Assembly: GCF_031755915.1 (NCBI RefSeq)
Contig: NC_083384.1
Location: 31,601,001-31,665,000, forward strand
Direction of reading: 5' to 3'
Source: Ziziphus jujuba
Lineage: Eukaryota; Streptophyta; Magnoliopsida; Rosales; Rhamnaceae
Length of the DNA stretch: 64,000 nucleotides
Below, in pieces: positions 46,833 to 60,082 of this stretch. Position 1 is the first letter of the stretch, and each line of letters starts with the position of its first letter. The notes beneath the pieces are model-generated. The model worked only from the letters and a program-made list of their open reading frames with translations, did no database searches and was not told where the DNA came from. A program made the translations under genes and the position numbers.

Positions 46833-48964
46833 GCTTTCTTTAATTGTCGTGGTCATTTTCGTTTATTATCTGGCTTTTTCATGCGTCTTGGTTTCTTTCC
46901 TATTATTCTTTTCGTACGTACCGCATCAAAACTGTGAGAGTTTCATCACGTAGTACTTTGTGAAGATTGTTCTACACCTATATATTATACAAATAATTAA
47001 TATTTATTCTGCAAGTTTTATTATTTTGAAATTAAGTTTGGAGTTCACAAATTTAACTTGTAGTCAAAAGGAAATAGAGTTAAAAATCACAACGTTAAAT
47101 ACTCCTCCTCCTGCATTTTACGTTCTTTAGTGGTAAAAAATGGCATAACAAGGCTTAGATTAGCATTACAAAGAATTCCTAATTTGTAGGATGTAATGCT
47201 AATTAGTACTATATTTCCACATGAATTGAATAGTTACATAATTAATTAACACTTGATGGAATTTTACTGTTATAGGCTTAAAAATTATATGTTTTTTTAT
47301 GCTATATTATATTGCTTATTATTTGCTAAATTTTTGTTTAAAGTGTGGAAATAACTTAGTTTTTGTGATTTCTTAATTTGGAGGTAAAGATTGAAGAAAA
47401 ATAAAATTTAAAAGCTTATTATAATCCTAAGCAGCTAGAAGAACAGAGAAAAGAGTTTGCTTTCTACTTAGTTTCCTAAATTGTGATTGTTGGCTAGCCT
47501 ATAGATTTAAGGAAGAGGTTTACTAAATTGATTAGGCCTAGCTTAAGCTTTAAGGAAGTGAAAATAAGAAGGTTATAGCTAGTTTACCAATTTGAATTTA
47601 GAAAAAAAAAAGAAAAATTCAAAATTTGTGTACTGCATTAAGGAATACAGTAGCACATGCCTAAGATATTCGGAAATTAAGAGAAGCAACCGAAATAAAT
47701 TCTTTACCTTACGGAGTTGGAATTGGCAGCATAAAAAAGGGGGAGACAATGATGTTTGACTTTTCAAAGGAGTGTATTTAGGAAAGCTGCGTAAACGTTT
47801 GTCCACAAACATCTCTTCCTACATATATACACTCTAATCGACCAGGCAACATGGAAGAAAGTAAGAGATTTTTGAGAGATTAAAGAATTCAATTTCACAA
47901 GGTTTCTATCGTAGAGATGCGGCGGCAAGAGTAAGGGACAGCAGCACACTGTTCTGCAGCCTTGATTTTCTTCTTCGATTTGTTTTCTCCTATCCCTGAT
48001 GTTTTAGATCTTTGAATTTGTGAACATGAATTTAGTTAAGTTGTTTTTATGGTAATTTTTTTTTTTGGCACACTGTTCAGCAGCCTTAATTTTCTTCTTC
48101 GATTTGTTTTCTCCTATCCCTGATGTTTTAGATCTTTGAATTTGTGAACATGAATTTAGTTAAGTTGTTTTTATGGTAATTTTTTTTTTTTTTTTTTTTA
48201 AGTTATAAACTAACTTCATAACTAGGATTGAGATGTAGTCTTAGCTATGAAGATTTAATTGATTTGTCTTTTATTCTCTTTGGTTACTTATTTAATGTTA
48301 AAAATTCATTATTTCACTTAAAGCTCGTATATCTCTAGTCATGCATGTTCATGAATACCATAATGGGTTTGAAAGAGGGTTCATGGCATTAAATCTATAA
48401 TGAATTCCATAAAAGTATAACTGATTGAAAGATAATTATATTGCTATGCCATGATCATAACTTAATCATAGAGCTTAATAAATTCTCATCTAGTTTAAAT
48501 CATAATTGAAAGATATAGTTTCCTATATGTGAATGTCATCAATTGTGTACAAGAGCAACTTTCGATCACTCTAGGATTAAATACGGTTAACATAATGAGT
48601 GACTAAATAGGTTTCCATTCTAGGATTAAGTATGGCTAACATAATGAGTGACTAAATAGGTTTCCAAGCAAATGTGATCGAATAGGACTAGTTAATGATG
48701 AAGTCACATATCCTAATGTTTATCATTATTAAATCGCTCTATTTTTCTAAAATGTTTTCTTACCTAGTTTCTATTTTTTTATGTTTAATAGTTTAGTTTT
48801 AGAATCAAGCACTTAAGTTAAAGTATGTCTAGCTTGGGTACTTAATTTCTAAGAATCTTTGTAAGCCGATTACTCTACGTTTTACTTTTTTATTACTTGT
48901 TAACAACTTGTACTTTGGCAAATTGACAAATAAGTTTTTTTGAAACATGCATCGGCTAGTAGGA
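46833..48964. other. Spacer with short duplications left of the retrotransposon
   Basis: After the DUF538 3' UTR the sequence is AT-rich. A 124-bp tandem duplication lies at 47944-48191 and a 48-bp tandem at about 48568-48664. The stretch 48300-48950 is less AT-rich than its surroundings and reads like the decayed flank of an older repeat, but I cannot name it. No gene is seen. Confidence 0.5.
47944..48191. repeat. 124-bp tandem duplication
   Basis: Copies at 47944-48067 and 48068-48191 are adjacent and almost identical; I count two substitutions near the left end plus length change in the terminal T-run. Each starts GCACACTGTTC and contains ATCCCTGATGTTTTAGATC. Confidence 0.92.
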
Positions 48965-49323
48965 CGATCTAGATATGCAACATAGAATGAGTCAATGAGT
49001 CAAATCCAAGTTGGACCTAGTCAAGTCAAGTTTGTTGAGTTTGTTTTCCAATCTTGTTGTTGAGTATGTTAAGAAGGGTTTAGTTGTTGCTTGATTTATG
49101 GAGTCATGGTCAATATGGGTTATGATTTGTTAGCTTAATTTTCTACCAAGTTTGTTATGTGTGGGTCTACAAATAAGTCGTCATGAAGTTGCCAGAAGAA
49201 CATGAATAAGATTGAAGCTTTCCCTTACTTCCTCTGTTATATTTCTTCCTACTTTTTCCTCTTTTCTTGACTCTAAATTTTCTACTGTTTCAATTATCCT
49301 CCTCAATATATAATATTGTAACA
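48965..49323 (+). repeat. Left LTR of the retrotransposon
   Basis: It aligns over its length with 53903-54258. The left end has lost the usual TG (reads CGATCTAGATATG where the right LTR has TGATATAGATATG), and the right end is AATATTGTAACA. It carries a 14-bp insertion relative to the right copy near 49070 and lacks an 11-bp piece found there. Confidence 0.9.
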
Positions 49324-49327
49324 TTTT

Positions 49328-49339
49328 TGGTATTAGAGC
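49328..49339 (+). other. Primer binding site (initiator tRNA-Met)
   Basis: TGGTATTAGAGC starts four bases after the left LTR. It matches the usual plant TGGTATCAGAGC site complementary to the 3' end of initiator tRNA-Met, with one C-to-T change. Confidence 0.85.
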
Positions 49340-49348
49340 AAGTCGATC

Positions 49349-52300
49349 CATGGAGACCCGCAGCAAGACTACCAATGCCAACAATGAATTCAAGGCTGAA
49401 CTCCAGGAGATGTTGGCTCGACACAATGCATTGTTCCAAACTCTTTTAATAGAAATTCAGTCCCTAAAAGCCAGTCAATACTCTATTGTTTATGAGCAGG
49501 ATGATAACCCTTTTGCGATGGCAAAGACCTCTTAAAACAAGGTTGGAGATGAATAGAAATAGTAAAATTTCAAATTGCTCTTTCCTAACTTTAATGGGGA
49601 AGATCCATTGGGTTGGATATACAAAGTAGAGCATTACTTCAAAATTAACCAAGTACTTTCCTCTTAATAGGTTCAAATGGCAACTTTTCACTTAAATGGT
49701 TTGGCCTTGCAATGATAACAATGGTACACCAAATTCAAAGGATCGCTCACTTAGAAAGAATTCACAATAGCTGTCCTCCAACCCTTTGGCCCGATAGAGT
49801 ATGAAAATCCATCAGAATCACTTAATCAGTTGCACCAAACAACCATGATGGCAGCCTATCAAGTTGAATTTGAAAGACTTTCACAGTGTATTGAAAGCCT
49901 ACCAAAACTCTACCTTATTGGCGCTTTCACAGGGGGACTTAAGGACGAGATACTACATAAAGGTAAAGATGAAATAGCTACGGTCATTATCGGATGCAAT
50001 TGGCATGGCCTGGCTAGTGGAAGAAAAAGAAAATCTTCCTAAGAAAGCCAACTATGTTCCACGAGTGACCCCATCCACCGTTCAGCTGAAAACAACACCC
50101 AACATTACCATTGGCATCTTCAGAGCACCACCTCCAGCTAGGACATCAATCAACTCTCCAAACTAGCAGGTCTCCAATACCCGTTGACTGCCTACTTAAG
50201 AGGTTTGAGAATGCAGGACCAAAGGGCTCTATTTTTATTACAATGAGAAATTTGTTTCGGGGCACAAATGCTAGAAGCCACAATTTTTCATGGTTGAAGA
50301 TATAGACCTGGTCCAGGAAGATGACAATGTTGAACTTGAGGTAGAATCTGAAACCCAACTCCAACCTGAAATTTCGTTCCATGCAATTTCAAGGATAGCA
50401 TACCCATAAATCTTGCGGGTCTAAGCCAAGATGAATAATCAAGAAATTACCATCCTGGTTGATAGAGGAAGCACCCATAGCTTTATTGAACAAAACTTAG
50501 TAGCTCGATGGGGATTATTGGTAATTAAAAGACCTTCTCTCCAAGTAGTGATGGCAAATACCCAAAAGATCAATTGTCCAGGGAAATGCTTAGGGTTGGA
50601 ACTCGAAAAGCAGGGTATAAGGTAAAAACTGACTTTTATGTTTTACCTGCGATAGCTTGTCAAATGGTTCTGAGGGTTCAATGGTAAGAAACCTTGGGGC
50701 CAATTAAACACAAAGAGGGGACTATGAAATTTATTCAAAATGGGAAGGTGAAAATCAAAAGTTCAAGGAGCTCATCCCTATAGCCACTAACCAATAAGGA
50801 TCTCATGCACCTAGATGGAGTAGGGATGTTTTTTCAATTAATCCTAAACCATATGGAGATGGATTCAAAGGAAAGGCAAGAGACGGAGATGTGAAAACTT
50901 CTACAGGAATTCGACCATGTCTTCCTGGAACCAACTTCACTTCCACCTTAAAGGGAATGGTATGAGCAAAACATTCCAATCCAACCGGGAAGTAAACCTG
51001 TGAGTGTCCGACCCTTCTGATATCCATACTACCAGAAAATTGAGATAGAAAAAATAGTATTGTAATTCTTGCAATCTGGAAGAATTCGACCTAGCAACAG
51101 TCCATTTTCCTCTCCAGTCCTCTTGGTAGGAAAGTTAGATGGCAGTTAGAGATTTTGTATCGATTACAGAGCCCTAAACACCATCACCATAAAAGACAAG
51201 TTTTATATCCCCATCATTGACGAGCTATTAGATGAATTGCATGGAGCCCGTTACTTTTTAAAGCTTGATCTTTGTGCTGGATATCATCAAATAAGAGTCA
51301 GGGAAGCAGACGTACCCAAAACAACTTTTTGAACGCACGATGGGCATTATGAATCCATGATAATGCTATTCGGGCTCATTAACACGCCTGCCACATTTCA
51401 AGATTTGATGAATGATTTATTTCGAAAGCATCTAAGAAGGTTTGTTCTAGTTTTCTTTAATGATATTTTGTTGTATAGTAAAACATGGGAGGAACATCTT
51501 GAGCACTTAAAGGACCATACTTTCAATATTATCAACTAACAGTTTGTTTGCTAAGAAATCCAAATGTCACTTTGGTGTTAAACTGGCTAACTACCTCGGA
51601 CATGTAATTTCTAGAGATGGTGTACAGGTGGAATCCGCTAAAATACAGACCATTCAAAACTAACCTCAAGCTAGCACTACCCGAAAATTACACGACTTTT
51701 TGGGACTTGCTAGGTATTACCGAAAATTCATAAAAGGATTTGGAGGTACAACTACTCCTCTCAACCAATTGCTCTCCAAAGAAGGATTTTTATGAACTTC
51801 TGAGGCAATTATGGTATATAGGTGGAATCCGCTAAAATACAGACCATTCAAAATTGGTCTCAACCTAGCACTACCTAAGAATTACACGGCTTTTTAGGGC
51901 TTGCTGAGTATTATCGAAAATTCATAAAAGGGTTTGGAGGTATAGCTACTCCTCTCAACCGATTGCTCTCCAAAGGAGGATTTCAATGGACTTCTGAGGC
52001 AATAGTGGCTTTCAAGAAATTGAAGAGGACATTGGTCTCTCCCCTAATATTGCAGCTACCAGTTTTTTCTCAATCCTTTGTGATTGAGAGTGATGCGAGT
52101 GATCAATGTATATGAGCAATCTTGCTATAAGAAGAAAAACAAGTGGTCTATTTTGGTGAAACTCTCAAAAAGTCATATCTGTCACTGTCCACATATGAGA
52201 AAGAGATGATCGCGATCGTTAAGACTATTTGACGATGAAGACCTTATTTATTAGGGAAACTTTTTACCTTGAGGACTGATTGAAGGAGCCTCAAATTTTT

Positions 52301-53880
52301 ATTAGAACAAAGAATCACTACACCAGCTCATATTAAATTGCTACAAAAAATAATGGGATATGGTTTTCAGATCCAATATAAATAGGGCAAAAAAAATCAA
52401 GGAGCAAATGTGTTGTCTAGAAAAGTGGAGTCCCAGTTTTATGCAATCTCAGGATCCTAATTAAATTGGTGGTCAAGATTACAAGTAGAAGTGTGCCAGA
52501 ATTCCTATTATTCTTAGCTTGTGTAGACTCATCCTAAGGAGGGAATTAAATTATGGGATGGAGTTTGGTTTAATCATGATAAAGTTTGTTTGAGTCTTAC
52601 CTCTTCCTAATTCCTCTTCTTTTAATTGATGCATACGCAAGACCCATAGGTGGACATTTAGGATATGAGCAGACCTTAAGCCGCCTCAAATGTGATTTCA
52701 TTTGGCCAGGGATGAGGAAATCGGTGAAAGAATTTATCAAGCGTTGTGATTCATGCCAACAAAATAAATATGAATGCTTAAAACTAGCTAGACTTTAACA
52801 ACCTCTATCCATTCTAGAGAAGGTATGGATCAAAATCTCCATGGATTTTATAGAAGGACTGCCTATCTCTCACATTTACAATTTGATAATGGTGGTGGTC
52901 TACCATTTATCTAAATACGCACATTTTGTGCCCCTTTGTCATCTATATACTGCAGTCACCGTAGCAAGAGCTTTTGTGGACCATATAGTGAAACTCCATG
53001 GGCTACCTCTATCAATCGTGACTGGTCGGGACCAAATTTTTATGTGTATATTTTGGCAAATCCTTTTTCAACTATAAAGGACCATAGTTAAGATGAGCTC
53101 GAATTATCATTCGCAAACGGATGGAAAATGAAGGTTCTTAACTAGACATTAGAATAATATCTATGATGTTTTGTCATGGATCAACCCAAAAAATGGCACG
53201 AATGGCTTTCATGGGCAGAATATAGTTACAATACCTCTGTGCATTCTTCTGCCAAGGTATCACCCTTTAAAATTTTGTATGTAATGCCTTCTCCTTCTAT
53301 TTTGCCATATATTCCATGAACTACCAAAGTTCATTCTTTTGATGAGCTGCTGAAGCAACGAATTGAATTGTTGAAGAAATTGTGTGCTAATCTAACATAA
53401 GCTAGAAATCGAATGAAAATTCAAGCTGATCAAGTGCAGTGAGAGGTGGATGTCAAGCATGGAGAGTATGTTCTTTTGAAGATGCAACCTTATAGGCAGC
53501 AAATAGTGACTTTCTAACGCTCACATAAGCTTTCTCTGAGATTGTATGGCTCATTCTGTACTTTTCAAAAGGTGGTGGCCATAGCTTATCGATTGCAGTT
53601 ACCATAGGGATTGCAGGTACATAATGTTTTACATGTGAGTTTGCTGCGACATTATGAAAGTCCTATAACTGAAGACACCCAGGTAAATCAATTCCCTAGC
53701 AAGAAGAAGCATTAGTTCCTCGACTTGAAACCATCTTAGCCTCAAGAGAAGTCCATGAGGCGAAGTACTAACCAAAAACAGAGGTCCTCATCATGTGGCT
53801 TGGAGCATCAGAAGTGGACGCTACTTGGGAGAACAAATGGAGGCTTGCCCGACGTTTTCCAAACTGTTTTCTTAAGGAGA
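49349..53880 (+). pseudogene. Broken gag-pol of the retrotransposon
   Basis: Remnants appear in order. Gag runs about 49349-50300. The protease region (50431-50560) has VDRGSTHSF, in which the Ser after the catalytic Asp is replaced by Arg. Reverse transcriptase (about 51100-51540) has [14 protein letters not shown], and its catalytic motif reads FFNDIL, with the first Asp of the pair changed to Asn. RNase H follows at about 52060-52440. An integrase zinc-finger block (52640-52780) has the Cys pair CDSCQQNK. The integrase core starts at 52838 with MDFIEGLP. A chromodomain-like end lies at about 53780-53870. Many in-frame stops and frameshifts and an internal duplication at 51628-52008 make it non-functional. 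It is a plant genomic retrotransposon relic, not an active gene. Confidence 0.9.
51628..52008 (+). repeat. Internal tandem duplication within the pol relic
   Basis: Segment 51628-51814 is repeated at 51822-52008 with an offset of 194 bp. Both begin GTGGAATCCGCTAAAATACA and end near TCTGAGGCAAT. About 10 percent of positions differ, so the copies have had time to diverge. Confidence 0.9.
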
Positions 53881-53890
53881 AGAAAATTCA

Positions 53891-53902
53891 AGGGGGGAGG
53901 GT
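53891..53902 (+). other. Polypurine tract of the retrotransposon
   Basis: AGGGGGGAGGGT lies immediately before the right LTR and would prime plus-strand synthesis. Its position fixes the LTR start at 53903. Confidence 0.85.
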
Positions 53903-54258
53903 TGATATAGATATGTAACATAGAATGAGTCGATAGGTCAAGTTCAAGTTGGGCAAAGTCAAGTCAAGTTTGCTGAGTTTGTTTTCCTATCTTGTTGTTG
54001 AGTATGTTTGTTGCTTGATTTATGAAGCATGGTCGATATAGGTTATGATTTGTTAGCTTAATTTTAGTTTAATTTTCTACCAAGTTTTTTATTTGTGGAT
54101 CTATAAATAAGTCATCATGAAGTTGACAGAAGAACATGAATAAGATTGAAGCTTTCCCTCATTTCCTCTGTTATATTTCTTCCTACTTCTTCCACTTTTC
54201 CTGACTCTAAATTCTCTACTGTCTCAATTATTCTTCCTCAATATATAATATTGTAACA
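53903..54258 (+). repeat. Right LTR of the retrotransposon
   Basis: It begins TGATATAGATATG just after the purine tract and ends AATATTGTAACA, keeping the TG..CA ends. It is the better preserved of the two copies at its termini. Confidence 0.9.
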
Positions 54259-55128
54259 TAAGAATATGCATATGTGATGTAGGAAGACGCAAATATTTCT
54301 TTCAAAAATTGCAATAGCTCTTCAGGTTCAGCTCATTTAGTTAAACTCACATTTTTTAATTAAATACTATCAAATGATAAATCTTTCAAAACATTGTTGA
54401 TGATAAATCTTTCAAAACATTGTTGGATCCTCTTCAAGAAAGATGGATTTGGAACCCAACATACACACTCATCTACACTTTGCCTAAAAAAATGAGCTTG
54501 CCTACGTCAATATATTTTCAATTGCAGAAATAAAATTATTTTAACAAAAAGAAGTGCAGAACCAAAATTGAAAGAAAGACTAGAAATGTTAATATGTTAA
54601 CTAGGAAATTGATCCAACAACATAAGCAAACGTGTGGCAGAGGATAATGTATAGTAAATTTAATTGCACAAATAGTTTGTCCTTATAGTGTGCCAAACCC
54701 AGCTCCCAAACTACTAATGATATCAGGCAGGCGGGCTAGCTATTTCTGGTTAAAGGTTATGGAAATTAAACTGATATTAATTCTTATGAAACTGGTTAAA
54801 GGCTTTTAATTAATTATTGATATGGCGGACATTTTGGTAGATAATCCTCTGGAGATAACATAAGCGATGATATACGAAATTCAAGTGTGAATAAAAAACA
54901 AAATTGTACTAATAAACTCTCTTTTTCTTTTTGCAAAAAAAAAAAAAGAAAAAAAAAATCCTCAGGCTCCAATTTTACCGACCTTAAATGTTGCATTGCA
55001 AACTGCACAGATAACATAGTAGCCATAGCCTCAATTAATTTCACAACCACCAAAAGCAAGCTGCCCACGTGGGAAAATTGGCCACTCAAAATTGAACATG
55101 CTTTCTTGTCTTAAGAAATTGAAACCGC
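54259..55128. other. Spacer right of the retrotransposon
   Basis: AT-rich sequence with an A-run near 54937-54958. An imperfect local duplication (GATAAATCTTTCAAAACATTG twice near 54376-54425, unit shown shortened) is visible. No gene is seen. Confidence 0.5.
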
Positions 55129-55135
55129 TATAAAA
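55129..55135 (+). promoter_or_regulatory. Candidate TATA box of the alpha/beta hydrolase gene
   Basis: TATAAAA lies 118 bp upstream of the first possible ATG (55253) and 160 bp upstream of the preferred one (55295). Distance and sequence fit a plant core promoter. Confidence 0.5.
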
Positions 55136-55294
55136 TGTAGCGCCTTGGTATGGTATATAACCTATACGGCTTAGATTAATAGATAAAGTTATGTAAAAAC
55201 GTGAATTTGAACGGCGGTTTCATTCATAAATGGTAGTTTTCCGAAGCAGCCATTGATTGGTCAACTTAAGCTGTCCAGTGAGCGAGTCAAACCA

Positions 55295-55914
55295 ATGGCA
55301 AGAGCCTCATTAGGCTCCGCGCCACCGACTCTCAACCCCTTTTCCCACCGTCGTGGCCTCCACCAAGCCTCCGGTCTCGCCGTCTCCTCCGCCGCCATGA
55401 ATGCCGGCACAATGCCAGACCATCAGACCCGGACCCACCCTTCTCTCGAAATCATTGGTGGATCGTTCCTGCCGGCCTTGAAGACCCTCACCCGTCCTTA
55501 CAACCCTTTCCCTATCATCGGATGGAACCGCCACCTGGAGACCATCTTCGCCGCTTTCTTTCGCTCCGTTCCCGACGTCAGGCTCCGACGGGAGTGCCTC
55601 CGTATGAAGGACAACGGCTCCGTCGCTCTCGACTGGGTCGCCGGCGACAACCGCCGTTTGCCCCCTGACTCTCCGCTTCTTATTCTTCTGGTTCGTGGTC
55701 TTTTGCATTTTTTCTGTTAACCATGAAAATACTAGAAATGAAGGAAAATTTAAAAATAGGATATTAACCCAAAAAAAAAAAAAAGAAAAAAAAAAAAAGG
55801 AGAGAACTTTATCCGAATACAAGTACTTTTTCCAGCTATTAGCATCAATAGTTTTGTGATTGAAATGGGCAAGCTTTACAATCTAACCGTGACAGTACAA
55901 CATGTAGGAAAATG

Positions 55915-55951
<37 letters not shown>

Positions 55952-58883
55952 AGAAAACTGTAAAAATTCTGCTGCAGCTTTTACTTCCAAATTCAGATAC
56001 CTTTCTTTCTATGGTGAACTAGAATTTCTAAAGCATGTAATGTTGCTTCTAATGGGAAGGGAACATTTTATGACCCAATTCACTGTTAGTAAATATGAAT
56101 CATGTAATGTTGCTTTTAACTAGTTTGTAATGGATGGATGGTTCGCAGCCCGGTTTAACTGGGGGGAGCGACGATTCGTATGTGAGACATATGCTGATTA
56201 GAGCTAGAAGCAAAGGATGGAGGGTGGTTGTATTTAACAGCCGGGGTTGTGGAGATAGCCCTGTTACTACTCCTCAGGTATTCATCTCCATGCTTCAAAA
56301 CTTTTTTTTTGCTGATATGACTTGGACTACATTTGAATTGGAGATAGTATGTCTTTGCTTACTAAACACAAGATAGTATGTATTTAGCCATAAGCAGAAT
56401 CGACCATTAGCTAGCGTGGCATCTGCATCATGATTGATGTTTCTTTGTCTGTGCATTGAATAGTGAGACTGATAGTTTTGTTGGGTTCACAAGCCTTACC
56501 CAATGCTGGAACTCGAAATAGCATTTTTGGAATCATGAACAGTAATGTTACATTATATATATTTGTAGAACGCTGGAGTTTCATTTTACAGCTTTAAATG
56601 TTGCTATACTTGAAACTAAGTTTTTGACTATTGGTTACCCTGATATGCAGTTCTATTCAGCTTCATTTTTAGGAGATACATGTGAAGTGGTGGCGCATGT
56701 TAGTGCTCGATATCCAAAAGCCAATTTGTATGCAGTTGGTTGGTCTCTTGGGGCAAACATTCTTGTTCGTTATCTGGGTCAGGTAAGATAATCACTTAGC
56801 TACAGTCCTTTTCTCCCCATGCCAATTCAACCACTACTTTTCTATATGACTTACAGTAGAAATATGCTCTGGCAATAGGTCTAATGAAACATTTCATCTT
56901 ATTTCTTTCTAGTAAGTCCATTGTTTAACACAGTGATTGTGACATTATGTTTATTGCTCAATTAAATTCGTCAATAGCTTTAAGTGCCAACTAAGAATGC
57001 GCTTAAGGTAACAAAATTGTGAATTAATAGCGTTTATATGGCCTTGAACATGATCAAAACTATTTTATTTTATTTTGCTGCTGCAATTTTAAGGAGCTAT
57101 ATTGGCATTTTATTTTCATTTATTTCAGTTCAGCCTCTGTGTCGTTTATGTCTTCATTAATGTTACATGCAGGAATCTCATGCCTGTCCTCTTTCTGGTG
57201 CTGTGTCATTGTGTAATCCATTCAATTTGGTCATAGCAGATGAGGATTTCCATAAGGGCTTTAACAATATATATGACAAAGCTCTTGCAAGTTCTCTCTG
57301 CAAAATTTTCAAGAAGTAACACCATAATTAATTGACTCTATTTTCTCTATGGTAATTTTACCTCAAATTTGGTAACTCCATTTGTTGTTACTGGATTGCA
57401 GGCATGCTCTACTTTTCGAGGATATGAGTGGTGATTATAATATTCCGTTGGCTGCCAATGCCAAGACCGTAAGGGAGTTTGATGATGGATTAACACGTGG
57501 TATGTATTTATGTACATAGAAGCCTTACCTTTATTTCTTCAATGAGATTAATGGCCTGCCATTTGCTGAGGGAATTTTTTATAATTCCTTGCAGTTTCAT
57601 TTGGTTTCAAGTCGGTAGATGACTATTACTCTAATTCCAGTAGTTCAGATTCCATAAAAGATGTCTGCATGCCTTTGCTTTGCATCCAGGTAATAACAGA
57701 GAACTTAAGTCATGTAAGGATCTACCATTTTGATGGCCATCTGGTTTAGCGATGAGGATAATTTCTTTGTTGACATTAGTGGTGGATACTTTAATTGGCA
57801 ATAGATTGTCCTTGTAATTCTATGAATTGCATTAAATTTTTCCAGCAGAATGTGATTCATAAAATGCTAAACTTTTAGCTCTAGATTCTTCACCTTTTTT
57901 CTTTTCTTTTCTTTTCTTTTCTGGATTTTTTAGTACTATGTTCCCTCTTTATTTCAGTTGTGATATAAACTTGTTCTTCATGGTTTACAGGCAGCAAATG
58001 ATCCAATTGCTCCAAATAGGGGAATTCCTCGACAAGATATCAAGGTCTATGAAGTCTCTTGAGCTGTTTATACCACTCCTTTCGAGTTAAATCTTCTTAA
58101 ACCATAATTGCATTATAAACCATGACCAAGACTGATAAATGGAATGCTTAAGTAAGCAGAATAGGATGGAACAGGTCGAATCCTAAACCTAAGCAATAAG
58201 AACGGCAAAGGGCTGTTCTAGGCTTTTAAAGAGTATCCTAATCTCATCATGGAGGTTCTCCGTCCCTCTATGTGCCATCACCAAGTCTATTTCAAGAATA
58301 CTTAAAAACAAGCAGCAGAACCGAGAAAGGGACTGCATATCCTAAATAGACCAGGAATGCCCTGAATATGCTCTTACATGATATATTAGCTGACTCCATT
58401 GTAAGTTGAGGAATTTAAAAGGATTAAGTAAGAAGAAAATATTATTAAGAAAAAAAAAAAAAAAGAAAGTAAGAAGAAAATAGGCCATGAAATGCCAGTT
58501 AGTGGTGATAGGCTGATAGATGAGGCTTTTCTTTTCCCAATAAATTGTTCCTTCCTTTGATCACATGGCATGGCATCAGGACTGGTGATTCACCTTATTT
58601 ATCTTATATTATCTTTATACTCTCTTTATGGCTGTTTGAATTTGAAATTTCCTTGCATTTTTCTCAGGACAATCCAAATTGTTTATTGATAGTGACACCC
58701 AAAGGAGGTCATCTAGGGTGGGTGGCAGGTGCTGAAGCTCCTCTTGGAGCTCCTTGGACTGATCCCGTGGTGATGGATTTCCTGGAGCATCTGGAGAAAG
58801 GATCTAATAAGGCCCTTGGATCTTCTGGTAACTTAGAAGGTGTTCAAGAACGTGCAGAGGCAGTGCACCACTTAGAAGTCTAG
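55295..58883 (+). CDS. Alpha/beta hydrolase, EMB8/ABHD1-3 type
   Basis: Eight exons, 55295-55690, 56149-56277, 56651-56782, 57173-57315, 57402-57499, 57595-57689, 57991-58044 and 58668-58883, with consistent phases encode 420 residues. The family contains membrane-associated esterases or lipases; the plant substrate is unknown. Landmarks are the oxyanion-region motif PGLTGGSDDSYV, FNSRGCGDSPVTTPQFYSAS, the nucleophile elbow GWSLGA (Ser207), AANDPIAP with Asp335, and KGGHLGWV with His364, so the catalytic triad is complete. The N-terminus (MARASLGSAPPTLNPFSHRR) is basic and Ser-rich and may be an organellar leader. An in-frame ATG at 55253 would add 14 residues. Length is normal for the family. 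Nothing looks broken. Neighbours give no functional hint. Confidence 0.92.
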
Positions 58884-60023
58884 AGTTGGAAAATGCTTCA
58901 CTAGTATATACACAATTCTTGCATCTTATACCATATAACATTCTTGGCAATCCATTGATAATTTCGTTGGATAAGCTGATAGATAGACTATAAATAATTC
59001 TTTGTACTTCGCTGCTGTTAATGCAGTGTGATCAGATAATTACACCTTGGATCTCATGTTGAAATTTTGGACTTTACCCAATAAAATTCATGGTAAGCAA
59101 AAAGTTAGAGATGTTGTCTGAGCCCCATGGATTTCTGAATATGTTTTTTAAGGTGTGATCCTCATATTTCTTCAGGCAGAGGCTAGAAGTTTCTGATCAA
59201 ACATAAAACATGAAAAAAAAATAACGTAAACCCAATAATGAGCAAAACGCACAATGTATACATAAAACATGTAAAATTGTCTGTTCTGGTTTGATTATAA
59301 ATAGTTGGTTGTATTATTATATAACAGTTGCGTAGAAGTTTCATTGAATAATGGAACATGAATCAAAACGCATTTCAGGTGTTTGGACAATGATCGCTGA
59401 TCTTTTTGAAATTTGTTTTATTTTTCCATTACTAAAAGAGCCTTGTGTTATCCATTTCCCTGCCTTGAAAACCATTGCCTTGTCACTTAACGTCAAAGGA
59501 ATCAATTGGTTGATGATGCTTGTGTCTATGCCTTTTAGTTTTGGACCCTTCTTTGTTTTTTTTGGGTGAACTTGGTTGTTTTTTATTGAGTTTGACGTGG
59601 CAGGTTGTGGATTCAGGAGATCTTCCTTATCTGCACCATCGCTTTCCTTATGAAAATTGGCACCACTGAATCACAATTCAATTGCAATTGTCCTTCTAAC
59701 CCATGTGGAAGAAAAAAATTAAGTGAATAGCTAGGGATACTAGTAATTTGGTTTTGAAAAGTAGGTCATCAAATACAAATTTTCTAAACAATTCCACGTC
59801 CTATTCTGGCTTCTTTTTTAAAATTTTTCTTTCTCCTTTTTTTTTTTTTTTTAATCAAATAAATATAGGCAGGCATATGGACAAAGAAGTCTCTGTGAAG
59901 GAATAGACCAAAATGCTCGGCTCAAATTGAGGATTTATATGCATGAATGAATTTGGATGATTTAAAGGAACTATTCCTGAAATTGACCATATTTTACACT
60001 ACCAAAAGAAAAGAAAGAAAAAA

Positions 60024-60051
60024 GAAGAGAATGGAAAAGCAATTTTTTTTT

Positions 60052-60082
<31 letters not shown>

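Larger units (their letters stand above)
48965..54258 (+). mobile_element. Decayed Ty3/gypsy (chromovirus-like) LTR retrotransposon
   Basis: A complete but dead element of about 5.3 kb. It has two LTRs, a primer binding site matching initiator tRNA-Met, a purine-rich tract before the right LTR, and remains of gag, protease, reverse transcriptase, RNase H, integrase and chromodomain in the Ty3/gypsy order (integrase after reverse transcriptase). Reading frames are broken by many stops and shifts. LTR divergence including two indels suggests an old insertion. No target-site duplication is evident: the five bases outside the two ends differ (AGGAC-like versus TAAGA). The class is clear; the lineage within chromoviruses is inferred from the C-terminal chromodomain-like remnant. 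Confidence 0.93.

Noticed and set aside
47579..47949. Two minus-strand frames of 61-77 codons
   Set aside because: Rich in Phe/Leu/Cys from AT-rich sequence, no family features, and no splice-compatible partner.
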